Shown here: positions 46,201 to 58,376 of the stretch, in pieces
Numbering within the stretch: position 1 is the stretch's first letter
How the letters are laid out: every line of letters begins with the position of its first letter
Source: Phoenix dactylifera
Lineage: Eukaryota; Streptophyta; Magnoliopsida; Arecales; Arecaceae
Length of the DNA: 64,000 nt
Assembly (NCBI RefSeq): GCF_009389715.1
Contig: NC_052395.1
Location: forward strand, 2,294,001 to 2,358,000
Direction of reading: 5' to 3'
The notes under the pieces: generated by a model
Databases searched by the model: none
Told to the model about the DNA's origin: nothing
The model's input: only the letters and a program-made list of their open reading frames with translations
Position numbers and translations under genes: made by a program

Positions 46201-49200
46201 GAGGACTTGTGGGGCTGGGTCGGGTCTTAAAATTGGACCCGATCCATTTTTTGGGTCGGGTCGGTTCTAGGTTTATTGAATTCAGACCCGATCCGATTTG
46301 ACCTATTTGAAATTTGGGTAGTTTTGGATTTTCAATCCTACGATCCGATCTGACTCGAATCGAATCTGTAAAATTATTTGAGCCCGTGGGCTGCAGTAAA
46401 TTCTAAAGCCATGGATAGGTTAACTCGAACCAGACTCGAACTGGACCTGAATTTTTTGGGTTGGGTCTGGGTTATACATGGACCCGACCCGACTCGACCT
46501 GATCTGAATGATCCGTTGTGTCAAAAATTATAGCGGTGGACCCGACCTAACTCAATCTTCTATTGGGTTGGGTTTGGGTCCAAAATTAGGAGCCGAACAA
46601 GAAACCGGTTTGGGCCGGGGTCACTTATGACCCGACCCGACCCGACCCATTTGCATCCCTAGTCTTAAGGCATGCTCAAAACTATCACCACTTTGCTATG
46701 CATTTGAGATTTGTTAGATACATATTTGTTAGTTTCCATTCTTTCTCGTAATAATGAAAATGAACACATTGGATGCCCAATTAAATAGATTGACCAGGGT
46801 CATTTTATTTTTATTTCCATGGAAAATTGCATTTGATAGTGTTTGATTACTTGTAACTTGGCTGCTTTGGGCCTGTTTGTAGTTGCTCAAAAAAAGTCCT
46901 TTTCTAACTTTTAAAGCAAAAAATTACTTCCTGGAAAAAAAAAAGTATTTGGTACATTATCCAAGAAGTGCTTCTATGAGAAGAAAAGTGAAAAAAGCGC
47001 TTCGTCTTCCGTAACTTTTGAAAAGGAGAAGCAACGACCAAACAGTCCCTTGAGTGGGACGTGGGTGTTAAGAGTGTATCTGAGTATGGGTACAGGGAAT
47101 TGGAGCTTTCAATATTTTAGTTTAGGAAGTGCCTAGGAAGATGGTGCAAGCCTGAGCTTCTTAAGAGATTCCCAAGCGGGTTGAACACTCCAGATAAAAG
47201 TTTTCTGCTACCAAGACTTGAATGGACTGTTGAAAAAATCATCCCCTGAACCTTTTTTTTTCCATATGTTTTTATGAACTTTAAGATTCTTATCAATTGA
47301 CATTATTTCATTTCCAAACAATGTATATACAGGTATCCTTTCTTGAAATGAGCGTTAAATTCATCTAAGATAATTGTAAAGAGTCGTTGGTCTTTCTAAA
47401 AATATTGTAAAGAAAGAGGGGGCTGTATAGTGCTTGAGGCTTATTTATATCCTGTCCTTAACAATTTCTCCATGCATGTTAAGTACCTTTCTTTGTTCGT
47501 TTCCTCTGAATTGTTGACATGCATGCAGACGCATACGGCAAGAGCACATACATACAACCTGTCTTATAGTTTTGTAACACAAGATCTGAACTTCTAATTT
47601 CATTCAATATGAGAAGTTATGCTTCCCACTTGGTTACAGGACCTTGGGATTTAATTTACGAAGTCTACTAGTTTTGCTGTGGATTCAAGTTTGTTAGGTG
47701 CTGTTTCGTCCCAACATATGATCTTTGCCAACATAATTGGTTTTGATTTGCATTTCGTCCTTGAAAAATGATACATTTTTTGTAATTCTGAACAGCCAAT
47801 GCTCTGATTATGCTGACCATGATCCTTGTTGTCCAAACAATGGTTGCATTATGTAAAACGGATTTGGGAAATAATACGAAAGCAGGAAGCAGGAAAATGT
47901 GGTTAAAGAAAAAAGTTTAAAGTGGGAAGTAGGAAGCATTATAAAAAATCATTAAAAAAATATAGATATAGATGAATAATTACAAAGAGGTTACACATGG
48001 ATGACTAATTTTAAAAAAATAAAAAAAAATAATATAGTAGTAGTATATGGTGTTGATCGGTTGCAGCAGTGTGGAGTGGGACAGCAACGCCCATGAAGAA
48101 GGGGTACCACAAGCACAATATTTGGCTAGGACCACCCCCGCTAGAGATGGGCATCGGGCCGTGCCGGGCTCGGCCTAGCCTAGGTCCACCGGGCCACAGA
48201 CCAAACGGGTCGTGCCTGGCCCGGCCTGTTACTAAACGGCCCGTGCCTAGCACGGCCCGCTTAACCTAAAGGCTAAGCCCGGCACGACCCTAGGCCCGTG
48301 GGGTGGCGGGCCATGCCGGGCTTGGCACGGGCCGTGCTAGGCACGAGACGGGCCGTGCCTGGCACGAAGGTGGGGCGAGGAGAAACCCAACTGCGCACGA
48401 AGGAAAGGAGAGCAGCAGAGGAGCTGATCCCAGAAGGCCTCGTTGATGAGGAGAAATCCCTAGAAAAACCTTTCGAGGAAACAGGGAATGAACCGAGAGC
48501 CGTAAAGAAGTGAGCGCCGGCGGCGGAGGGGAAGAGGAGAAGAAGCCTGCAAGGCGGAGCTTCGTCCTCTCGTCGGGAGGGTGGATGAAGAACGGGAAAA
48601 GAGGAGGCGAAGGGCACAAGGATGGATTCAGATTCGAAGACGGAGGTGGTGCGGGGCGAAAAGAGCGATTGTCGGGGAGGGTGGAGGAGGGAGTCGCATA
48701 GGCGGAGCACCACCCAGCGGGATGCACGCATTAAAGGAATCGCTGCCGCTGCCGCTGCTGACGCAGCGCAGCTTCCATCAAAGTCGCGAACGGACGGGAG
48801 AGCGGAATGCCCGGGAGAGAACTCAGGTCGGAAGGAGTAGAGGGAGAGAAGAAGCGCAGAGGTTTTTCAAGGTCATATCGGCCTGCCCTCAGACCCTTGC
48901 ATCTAAAGTCATTATTTCTCTAATAATTAATATATTCAATTGCTGGCCCGCGGGCCGTGCCGTGCTTGGCCCACGAATCGTGCCTGCCCAGGCCCTTATG
49001 GGCTGTGCTGGGCTCGGCCCGTGGGCCAGAAATTCTTAACCCAGCCCGGCCTCCTTTTATAAGCCGTGCCTAGCACGGCCCGTTACTGTAGCTGCTTCGT
49101 GCTGGGCCGTGCCGGGCCATGGGCGGCCCGGCCCAATGCTCACCTCTAACCCCCGCCCTGCCACAATGCGGGAAAAAGAAAACATGGATCACATCTTCTA

Positions 49201-51815
49201 TGCTATCTCCCATGCACCCCATCCATGTCTAACTTCCCTCCAACTCCTCCACCCCGCTCTCCCCCTCGTCACATGATAATGGATTAAATAACAGAGTTGG
49301 TTTAAAACCTCTTTCCTTATCTTTTTCAATTTAATTTTATTTTGTTTTTATTAAAGAAGAAAATTTGTTATTGGTAAGTCCATAATCTTATGGAGTCCGA
49401 TCAAATGGTTGATGTGAATCCAATTATGTAAAACATGATAAGTCACGCATAGTGAAAGAAATATGAGGTTACGAGGGACATGGGTGTATTTGTTTTCTTG
49501 AGAATGCAAATTATGTGTTTCTCAAAGCCCGCTTCGCACTAGTTTCCCAATTCAGTCTCCTGACAAACTTATATTGAAATTGTAAATGCATGGTCCAAAT
49601 CTTTCATGAAGTCTTATATTATAACTTTTTTAAAAAATTATTTTCATGAGATCTTCTGTCTGTATTCTTATTCAATGAAACCTAATGTGCATAGAATACA
49701 CAAGCATGTGTTTTTGCTCCAGAGTTGATAAAGTTTTTTTATTGGTTTGGATCCAATCTTTTATTTTTACTTTTTTTCCTTTTTTAACCATCTGAATTGC
49801 TGTTAAACAGGCGAGGCAAGTTATATTTCGAATCCTCGTCATTGATTACTGGCTCCTGTAGGCTCTGCTACTATATGGATTTTGTTAGTGTCTTTATTAA
49901 CTAGTTATGAAATTTGGCAGGATGTCAGTTTGAACGTGATGAAACTGTTTTTACCAGTCAACTGTAGTTGTATATTAAACATGTGATGAAAACTTAAATC
50001 CATAAACAGTAGATTCCTGAGAGATGTTCTGTTGCTGACAGTCATCAGGGCAAGTGTTCCAAAGCTGAACTTAGATGACGTATTTGAGCAGAAGAATGAT
50101 ATTGCGAAAGCTGTGGAAGATGAACTTGAAAAGGTAATCAATCTTTTTATTCAATATTATATTTCAGCCAGACAAATTAGTCAAATGACCTCACCTTTTC
50201 TGATAGGCAATGTCATTGTATGGATACGCGATAGTTCAAACACTCATTGTGGATATTGAGCCTGATGAACATGTTAAGAGAGCAATGAATGAGATTAATG
50301 CAGGCAAGTCTATTTTTCAATCTTTATGTCCTTGACATTAATTGATGATCTTTGCCCTCCTGTTAGAGTGCTCTTCTTTCTAAATGTGAATTTTTCATGG
50401 TGAATTAGTGCATGCTCTTCTTCTTTAGGATACATGATCCATTTTTCACCCGAAATCTGAAATGCCAACTTATGTTGCCTGCCACTAGTAATAAGTGCGC
50501 ATGCATACCTGTATAACATAGGTTGCTGTCACAAGATTTTCTTTTTTGTTGGATTCCATAATGTAAATTTGGAATAATTTACAAGCCAGTGCATTAGTAT
50601 GTTTTCCATATTCTGAAAGCAGGGTGCGATAATGGCCCAACTGGTTGTTGGTCACTGGTTTCAGATATGATCACACAGCAATGCCTGTCATACAACATAA
50701 CAGATGATGGATATGGCTGTGATTTGATCATGTACATGGGAGTTGATTAATGGATATGAATTAAGTTAAAGGGAGACAAGCATGGTAACACAGTAGATCT
50801 AATACTCATTGGACCATTGGATGTTCTGATGCAACACTGGTGCGCGCATCATATTGAGATGCATGAGCAATGCTGCGCATTGATTCCCATGCCCATGTAA
50901 TGAGTAATGCTGTGCATATCAGATATGATCACCCAGCAATGCCTGTAGTACAAATAACAGATGACAGATTTGGCTGTGATGTGATCATGTGCAGGGGAGT
51001 TTATTAATGGATATAAACGAAAGCTAAAGGGAGACATGATAAAAGAGTAGGTTTAATGTTTATTGGACCATGATGTTGCAACACTGGTGCATGTATCATA
51101 TTGTGATGCATGATTAATGTTGCGCATTGATGCCCATGACCACGTGAAGTGCAGAAGGCCATACATTTTATGCATCTTAGTGCATGATTTGTGGCTGGCA
51201 CTACACGGGACCATCACAATACTTTCACGATGGCATCACTCATGGCTCATGCAATGCATAGGCAGCCATGCATCGTGCATCTCAGTTCATGATGTGGGAC
51301 TCACACTGCTGGAACCACGAAAATTCCATTGCATGGTGGACCTGTCCCACTTTTGCTGACTGTTCAAGAGTAAAAGGTTTCGCAACTTTATTCAAGTTAT
51401 TTTTGCTAGATGTTAACATGACTTTTTCTTACATCTACTATCAACTGTTGCAACAGCTGCTAGGCTCAGGGTGGCAGCAAATGAAAAGGCTGAAGCTGAG
51501 AAAATACTGCAGATCAAGCGGGCTGAAGGAGATGCAGAATCAAAATACTTAGCAGGGCTTGGTATAGCACGCCAACGCCAGGCTATTGTGGATGGGCTGA
51601 GGGACAGTGTGCTTGCCTTCTCGGTAAATGTGCCTGGGACAACAGCAAAGGATGTCATGGATATGGTGCTGGTGACCCAGTACTTCGACACCATGAAAGA
51701 CATTGGAGCATCCTCTAAGTCCACTTCTGTGTTCATTCCTCATGGGCCTGGGGCTGTGAGGGACATTGCTGCACAAATAAGGGATGGCCTCCTCCAAGCC
51801 AACACCACTCTTTAA
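43265..51815 (+). CDS. Hypersensitive-induced reaction protein (HIR, SPFH/Band 7 family)
   Basis: Five coding exons: 43265-43453, 44827-44947, 50042-50133, 50207-50303 and 51457-51815. They total 858 bp, 285 residues plus stop, the usual length for HIR proteins. The N-terminus [12 protein letters not shown] offers Gly2 for myristoylation and three cysteines for palmitoylation, so the protein should sit on the inner face of the plasma membrane. The SPFH/Band 7 domain follows ([14 protein letters not shown], then VRASVPK-like and [15 protein letters not shown]), then the coiled-coil part ([20 protein letters not shown]) and the conserved end ([20 protein letters not shown]). HIR proteins oligomerise in membrane microdomains and take part in immune cell death. 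The fourth intron starts with GC, not GT (AG|GCAAGT at 50304), and only this donor keeps the family sequence. The start is preceded by a splice acceptor at 43257. Confidence 0.95.
43994..44017. repeat. (CTT)n microsatellite
   Basis: Eight CTT units within an HIR intron. Confidence 0.85.
45702..45843. mobile_element. GGTACC-rich repeat, copy 3
   Basis: About 140 bp with GGTACG/CGTACC words and the order seen in the other two copies (ATACTGAACCAGATGGTACG, then GGCACCGATATGGGGCCCGA). Ends are less clear. Lies in HIR intron 3 (coding). Confidence 0.55.
46130..46661. mobile_element. hAT-type MITE B, GGGTCGGGTC-rich
   Basis: A 532-bp insert flanked by a perfect 8-bp duplication GTCTTAAG (46122-46129 and 46662-46669). 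Ends are TAAGGCTGCAAATAGG and, from the right, TAGGGATGCAAATGGG. Both arms are filled with GGGTCGGGTC / GACCCGACCC words so the element can fold on itself. No coding sequence. Confidence 0.92.
46869..47049. mobile_element. Short MITE, 181 bp
   Basis: Ends GGGCCTGTTTGTAGTTGC and GGGACTGTTTGGTCGTTGC (right end, reverse complement) form imperfect inverted repeats around non-coding DNA. Flanks TTT and TTG do not give a clean duplication. Confidence 0.65.
48142..49148. mobile_element. hAT-type non-autonomous element C with captured interior
   Basis: A 1,007-bp insert flanked by a perfect 8-bp duplication ACCCCCGC (48134-48141 and 49149-49156). Ends are TAGAGATGGGCATCGGGCC and, from the right, TAGAGGTGAGCATTGGGCC. 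Arms are dense in GGCCCGGCAC-type words. The middle (48370-48890) differs in composition and looks like a host leader/exon fragment. ORFs on both strands there have no recognised domain. Lies in HIR coding intron 2 (44948-50041). Confidence 0.92.
50663..51140. repeat. Tandem duplication (about 256 bp) in the GC-AG intron of HIR
   Basis: TCAGATATGATCAC(A/C)CAGCA starts at 50661 and 50919, and both copies go on through GGCTGTGAT(T/G)TGATCATGT and GCAACACTGGTGC. The second copy lacks a few short segments. Confidence 0.85.
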
Positions 51816-54800
51816 GTAAGACCAAATGGACGCTAGTTTTTTCCAGTTTTGGATTCTCTTCGTAGTAATTTCCTATGATTTGGTGCTGTTATTGTGGATA
51901 TGCAGATTAGGAAATGTGGTGTAAATAGTGTGTTTATATAAGTTACTTTTATTGCCTTCAGTGTCTTGTGTGAGTATGTTTTAGGTGATTTGTTGAACAA
52001 GATATTTTCAAGATACAGTTTATGACTGCGTTATTAAGGTATATGGATGGAGATGGCTATTTTTATCATTATTAATTCTTTGTCTTTGAAGTTGTTGGGG
52101 GGTTACTATTGTTTATTGAACTTTGATTCACGTAACCTCAAAGCCAGGCTGGATGAAGGCTGAAACAAAAATCCCTTGGATGGAATTGAATGGTTGCTAT
52201 GGTGATTGCAGAATTCCTCATGAGCTTTGTTTGCTGGATTCCATGGAACAGTGGGACTACTCTGACTGGACAAATAGAAGCAGCCTTATTGTATGAAAAA
52301 TGTCTGAAATAGGAGTCATTGTTCAGTTGTAGGATGACCTGATGATGAGGCAATGACGACGACTATTATTGTTTAAATATAGATGAACGGGAGGCTTCTG
52401 GCAGTCAGAAACAGTTAGTGCAGCGTTTTTGATGTTTGTTATGTTGAACCATGTTGCAGGCATGATCCTTTAATGATAGCTTTCCTCTTCTCAAATTGTG
52501 GGTCTCTCACGTTCTTTCTACCTTGCTGGCAGAGATTAGGGCAGAGTACAAAATGGCATGGCAATTTGGTGCAGATGCACACAGGTCAGGATATTGCATA
52601 AATCCATTTAAGCATGGCTAGCGCCGGTTACCAAAGAGGATGGGATTAAAAAAAAAAAAAGAATAAGTAGAAAGCTATATCAGTTTAAGGGCAAATAAGC
52701 ATTGATTTTTCAGTAAAGAGCAGTGGGGGCGGATGGATTATCACTAATGATCATAGTCCAAAAAATCACCAGAACATTTTAGTTCTATCAATGATCTATC
52801 AGGAGGGCTCGTGTGCATGTCTTGCTTTGGACATGACATGTACGTACACCATTTCTAGCACTAATGATGCTCAAAAGGATTGGATGAAAGGAGATTCCAA
52901 GACCGAGTTAGCCAAGTTAGCAGAGAATGGTGCCAGAAAAGATGCAAACAACCTGGCTCTCTGCCTGCTGATAAAGCTAAAGCAGTGCTTCTGTGTCGGC
53001 CTCCAGCATTCAACAAGGATGCAGGGTCAGTGGACTGGGTAGCCACTAGCCAGTGAAGCTAAAGTAGATCTCAAATCTCATCTGAAAGTAAAGACATAAA
53101 AGGAGCAACCATCGAGCTTGCTCAGATGATATCACCTCTTGCCACAAGAGCAGCCTTTGTCCCTTTTTTTTATAATTAAATTGATATTTTATTTGCACAA
53201 GATCTAATCTCTACTGGAATAATAAAAGCAGCTGCGTTTTGCTCTCCCGTAAAGGGCAGGTAGCATTTCAGCGAAAAAAAAAAAGGGGAGGTAGCATTCA
53301 GTGCATAAAATAGTCTACCCAGCCAGCGTTATGTCTTGGTCATATACGAGACTATTGAGGAAGAAACACGAGGTTTGCATGCAGACTGGGAAACGCTGTA
53401 TGCTTTGAATGCTTGGATTGGAGAACTCACCCTCGAGGGATTGTGCTGGGCTGGGGGTGGTTGGGATCAAGCTATTCTCCAGATTAAAGTAAATATCTCC
53501 AATGGCCTGAATGACAGTTCCATAGGTGTCAAAAGAGGTGTGGTTCTGAAGAAAGAGAACAGTAGGTGGAAGGCGTTAGCAAAGAAGCATAGCTCATTTT
53601 TGGTATATAATTTCAGTTTTAAAGCATGTTTCACCTAGCACTTATTCTTGTGCTTTTGCCTCATTTGGAAAAAAAGAAAATTTGTTCACTGTAAGTCACT
53701 GCCACTCCCTTGCTTCTCCCAGAATTCACTCCTTTATTCTTGCCTTCCTTGTTTCTACTTGTGTATAAGAACAAATATTAGAGCTACATAGAAGAAACCA
53801 TAGGCATGTCACAGAGAAAGTACCAATGAATCTCACCATGATAGGCTTGGTCGGTCGGTCAGCACTTACCAACCAATGGAGGCTTAAGAACACCAAACTA
53901 GAATGTCAAAAAGGCAATGTCCTCTTTCCTGTTAAAAAATATTTTAGAAAGCAACCAGCATAACAGTTTCCTGATCAACAAATAAATATAATATAAACTA
54001 TTTATCAATCACAAAGAACCTAGAAAGGAACATCATTGTATCGGCGAGCTATTTCAATTACAATGCGCTGGCTAATCTTCATACAGAATTCCTAATTACT
54101 TTATATTTGAATGATATCATCATCCTGACATTCAGTAAAGAATTTTTATTGGATAATCAGGCAGAAAACCATTGTGTGATATGAATGAGAAATTAGGGTT
54201 GCCCCAGTTGACTATTAGTGCACAAATATTACACCTAGCATTCTTCTAATGCCGAAACAATTTGTTGAATGTAGGGAACAGTTTGAAGTCTACCAATGTG
54301 CCCTCCATAGTTTGTACAAAGTGCGCATACACAAGCCTACTATCCTATTTCATGATAGACACTTTGGGTAGAGGGCAGACATGTAGATTCTGACTGACAA
54401 TGTTTCAAGCATCCCTTTCTTGCTAGGACTCAAGCAATATACAGATAAATAAACAGGTGTATTCCTAATGTCAATATATAAAAGCAGAAATATACAAGAA
54501 AAAAAAGGGAAAAGAAAAGAAATCTCCAGAACATAATGCTAATGTAAGCATTGGCACATAAATACCCCATCCAAAATTGAACATAAGTACGCAAAGATGT
54601 GTAACGTTTGTGCTTATGCTATATATAATTGCAGGATACTAAACATATCCCCCGATTTTTAAGCGGTTGAAAAAAAGAGGGAAAATGGGTGGAAAAAGAA
54701 TAGCATTTAGTTTTGCATAATAATAACTGAATTATTGCATAGAAGTGCTCGAGAAAATCATAAAAAACAGGTAGAAATACTTATTTAGAATAAAACAATT

Positions 54801-55088
54801 AACAATTAAAACAAAATAGAATAGCTTTAATTCAAGAAAGGTTATGACAACAACTGATCTAGCATAGACCAGATGCATTCCTGGTAATTTGTACTCCAGC
54901 AAAGGATATAGCAGCCATGTGCACTGTATGGGCATTTAAAAATATTTTTAAATTCCAGACAAAGCTGTACAAGAAAGAAGGTCGGCATCCAAGCCAACCT
55001 TCTCTTTATAAAAGGCCCAGCATGCACCAGAAATGAGACATAGATCCAACTTATCTGTGGCTTCCTTATTTCTTTCAGATCATCCAAT
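51816..55088. other. Region between HIR and PIN8, no gene seen
   Basis: Starts with the probable HIR 3' UTR. Short ORFs (52791-53042, 53336-53638) show no domain. 54255-54430 resembles 39015-39130, an unclassified dispersed repeat. A-runs at 52648-52660 and 53275-53284. Confidence 0.5.
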
Positions 55089-58000
55089 ATGATTTCTCTG
55101 GCGACAGTATATCATGTTCTGGTAGCAACAGTGCCGCTGTATGCAGCCATGATCCTGGCCTATCTTTCAATAAAATGGTGGAAGCTCTTCACACCTGACC
55201 AGTGCACGGGGATAAACAAGTTTGTAGCCAAATTTTCAGTCCCCCTACTGTCCTTCCATGTGATCTCCACCAACAATCCCTACAAAATGAACCTCAAACT
55301 TCTAGTAGCGGACTCGCTGCAAAAAATACTTGCCCTCTTTGTATTTGCAGTCCTAAGTAAAGCATGCTTTAGAGGCAGCCTGGATTGGCTAATTACTGGG
55401 TTCTCTCTATCCACACTACCCAACACATTGATTATTGGGATTCCCTTATTAAAAGGTCTGTATGGGGATGAAGCTGCCAAACTCTTGGGTCAGATCGTCG
55501 TCTTGCAGAGCTTAATTTGGTATACTCTTCTGTTAATTCTCTTCGAGTTCAGGGCTGCTAAGGCAATTGCAGCAAATCCGACTGACAGTACAGGTAAGAA
55601 TCTAAACTATCTAAGATCATCACATTTTGAGCATCCTGATCAAGAAAATTAATAACAAGAGAATTGCAGTAAACCCAAAAGAATAGGTAATGTCCATTCG
55701 CACCAGACACTGCATTTAGTATAGTCACCATCATGTTGGATTGTCAAAAGCACCAAAAGTTATTTAAAACACCATGTGCATTATTTAAGACGTCATGTGA
55801 AGTACTCTTGATAACTATGGATAACAACACAATGCACTAAGGACTTATAGATTAACACAAAGAAAGAACTTCATAAAAAATTATATATAAGAAACTGGCT
55901 TTGCTCACGTTGGTCCCTGGGGAGCTCCAATTGTCTCAAGTATTAGCACACAGGGATACAAGGAACCAGATATCAATTACTCTATTCAGATTCTTCACTG
56001 TAAATATTTTAGTTTTTGTATGAGGGAAGGGTTCTTTAAATTAAAGGATTCGAAATGAATCTTCAAGTAATAGGGAAAAAGAATAATAAATCTGAACTGC
56101 AGTCTCATCAGCACAAATTACTTTACTATTTTACATTTACAAGAGTTTCATATAAAGTATCCAATCTGATTGACTGATATTCGATGATGATAATCACTAA
56201 ACTTCCATTTTAATCCACATATAAGGATTGCCACTTTCTGGACAAAGACAACAATCTAACTGTTGTAAACAAGAATGCTAGGACGAGAGGCATAATTTCA
56301 AGCTACCCAAGATATTGAAACTTCCTGTTTCATTCATGTAGACTTTAACATTATGCAACAAGGACTGGAATGTCTAAACATAAAACAAAGTTTAAAGTCA
56401 GCCTAAGATATCATATATCCCAATTGAATCTAAACATGGTAGATATGTTTACTGAAACAAACTTGGCAAACCATATCATCGTTAAATAGAGAACATCATC
56501 AAGTAACTTTAGGTTGTATTAGACCCAACAAAATCAAACAATTTCAGGAACAGATTCTCATATCTTCATATAGCAAGCAAAGTAGACCGGCAGTGACAGT
56601 AGATTTTCATGATCAAGGTAACAAAAGACAGTTTTCCTTCTTGCAAAGACCTCAATTATCATCAGGATACTTCATATGAATAAGCATCTAGCAGTATTCA
56701 GAGTTCCATTCATAAAAAAGCATAACTACTATACAAAATTTTTAATAATTGCAACTATTAATTCAACCAAGAAGCATATTTTCACAAAACATATATATGA
56801 TTCATATGACCCAGAGATACGCACATTATGGTTACGCTTATATCATATCAAGAGTAATTAACAGTTGGCGACATCTTTTCTTTAGAGTTTAGGCAAATGA
56901 TGGATCCATGACACAATGAGAATCATGACTTCACAACCGTAGAACCAACACAAGTCATGTAAGAAAATACATGCTATGCATATATGAATAAGAAAAAGGT
57001 TTGATACATATAGGTACTCATTATGAAAAAGAGCAACATTGCATAATGTTACCAAGAAAGAGGAAACCACTTAAGAACAACATTCCTTATTGTGAATTTA
57101 TGTAGACTATTTTATCTTTTTAACACACTGATCCTCAAAGTGATTATATGATTCAGTTTAGTCAATACAACTGATACAATAAAAATTTCTGTGAAACATG
57201 CAATCCCTGTTCCATTTTAATTCCTTCCCCTTTCCCTTTTTTTGGTTGTGTCATCAATATGTCGGTAAGAAATATTGATCTCTTTCTTGATCTTGAAGGG
57301 GAACTGGAATCCTCTGAAGGAGTACGCCCCAGACCTGAAGAGGATGAAGTAAAATCCCTGTCCATAAGAAATATCAGGAGTTTACTCATTCTCTGGATGG
57401 CGGGAAAGAAACTTATGATAAATCCCAATACTTACGCAAGTTTAGCAGGCTTTGTTTGGGCTTTAATCAGCTTTAGGTAGGCTTCCAGGAGCATTTTTTG
57501 TTCCTAAAAGAGAAATTGGGTATTTTTTTTTCTTCTATTTATTCACATGTGCTTAGTACCAAAATCTGGCAGTTACATCAAGTGACCGGATGGCATATTT
57601 TGCAGGTGGAGAATAGAGCTACCATTAATAATTAGCAACTGCATATCAATATTATCAGATGGGGGACTTGGCATGGCAATGTTCAGCTTAGGTTGGTACT
57701 TGAGAGAGACTGACATACCTACAATGGATACTGGAGATAAAGACATCGTTCTGGACTTTAACGTTGGGTTATTGGTTACATGACAGGCCTTTTCACGGCA
57801 TCGCAGTCTAGCATCATAGCCTGTGGGATTCGGATGATGATTTTATCCATGGGATTAAGGTTCATAATTGGACCAGCCTTGATAGCAATCACTTCCTATG
57901 CTATTGGAATGAGGGCAAAATTGTTAAAAGTGGCAATTGTTCAGGTACATTCACTTCACAATACATGTAACTCATGCCAAATGACAGTAAGGCAGATATA

Positions 58001-58376
58001 TTTATCTCTATCCAGCTTTTTGAGAAAAGGATAATAAATATACCTGAAGAACATTCAGGCATGTATATGCCACTCACATAAAGGTCCAGATACTGTATCA
58101 CCTTTTGTTGGTAAAAACTGTGATTTTATGCAGGCAGCTCTTCCTCAAGGAATAGTAACATTTGTGTTTGCTAAAGAGTATGGCGTGCATCCAGATATCT
58201 GAGCACTGGGTAATCGATGTTCTTACATATACTATTCTTGATTATAATTGTTTATTCTTAAGATAAGCTGTAAGATGTTTCTGAGATCCGTATATTGTGG
58301 TTGTAGGGTTATTGTTGGCATGATCATAGCAGTACCAATAGCACTCGCGTATTACTTCATTCTCGATCCTAATTAA
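55089..58376 (+). CDS. PIN8-like auxin efflux carrier with two apparent one-base lesions
   Basis: Exon pieces: 55089-55593, 57270-57476, 57606-57691, 57787-57944, 58134-58209 and 58307-58376. Exon 1 encodes five predicted membrane spans ([60 protein letters not shown]). A short acidic loop ([19 protein letters not shown]) follows in exon 2 instead of the long loop of PIN1-type carriers. The rest gives the C-terminal spans ([31 protein letters not shown]). The short loop and wording match PIN8, a carrier of the endoplasmic reticulum active mainly in pollen. The exon 1/2 junction is one base out of frame, and exon 5 is 76 bp where the family frame needs 77, giving TGA after HPDI. With both bases counted the gene would be 367 residues, the length of Arabidopsis PIN8. 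Sequencing error or a true pseudogene are both possible. Confidence 0.88.

Noticed and set aside
48273..49039. ORFs of about 150 codons on both strands
   Set aside because: They lie inside hAT element C, overlap each other and show no domain.
53336..53638. 100-codon ORF between HIR and PIN8
   Set aside because: No domain, no splice partners and no family resemblance.
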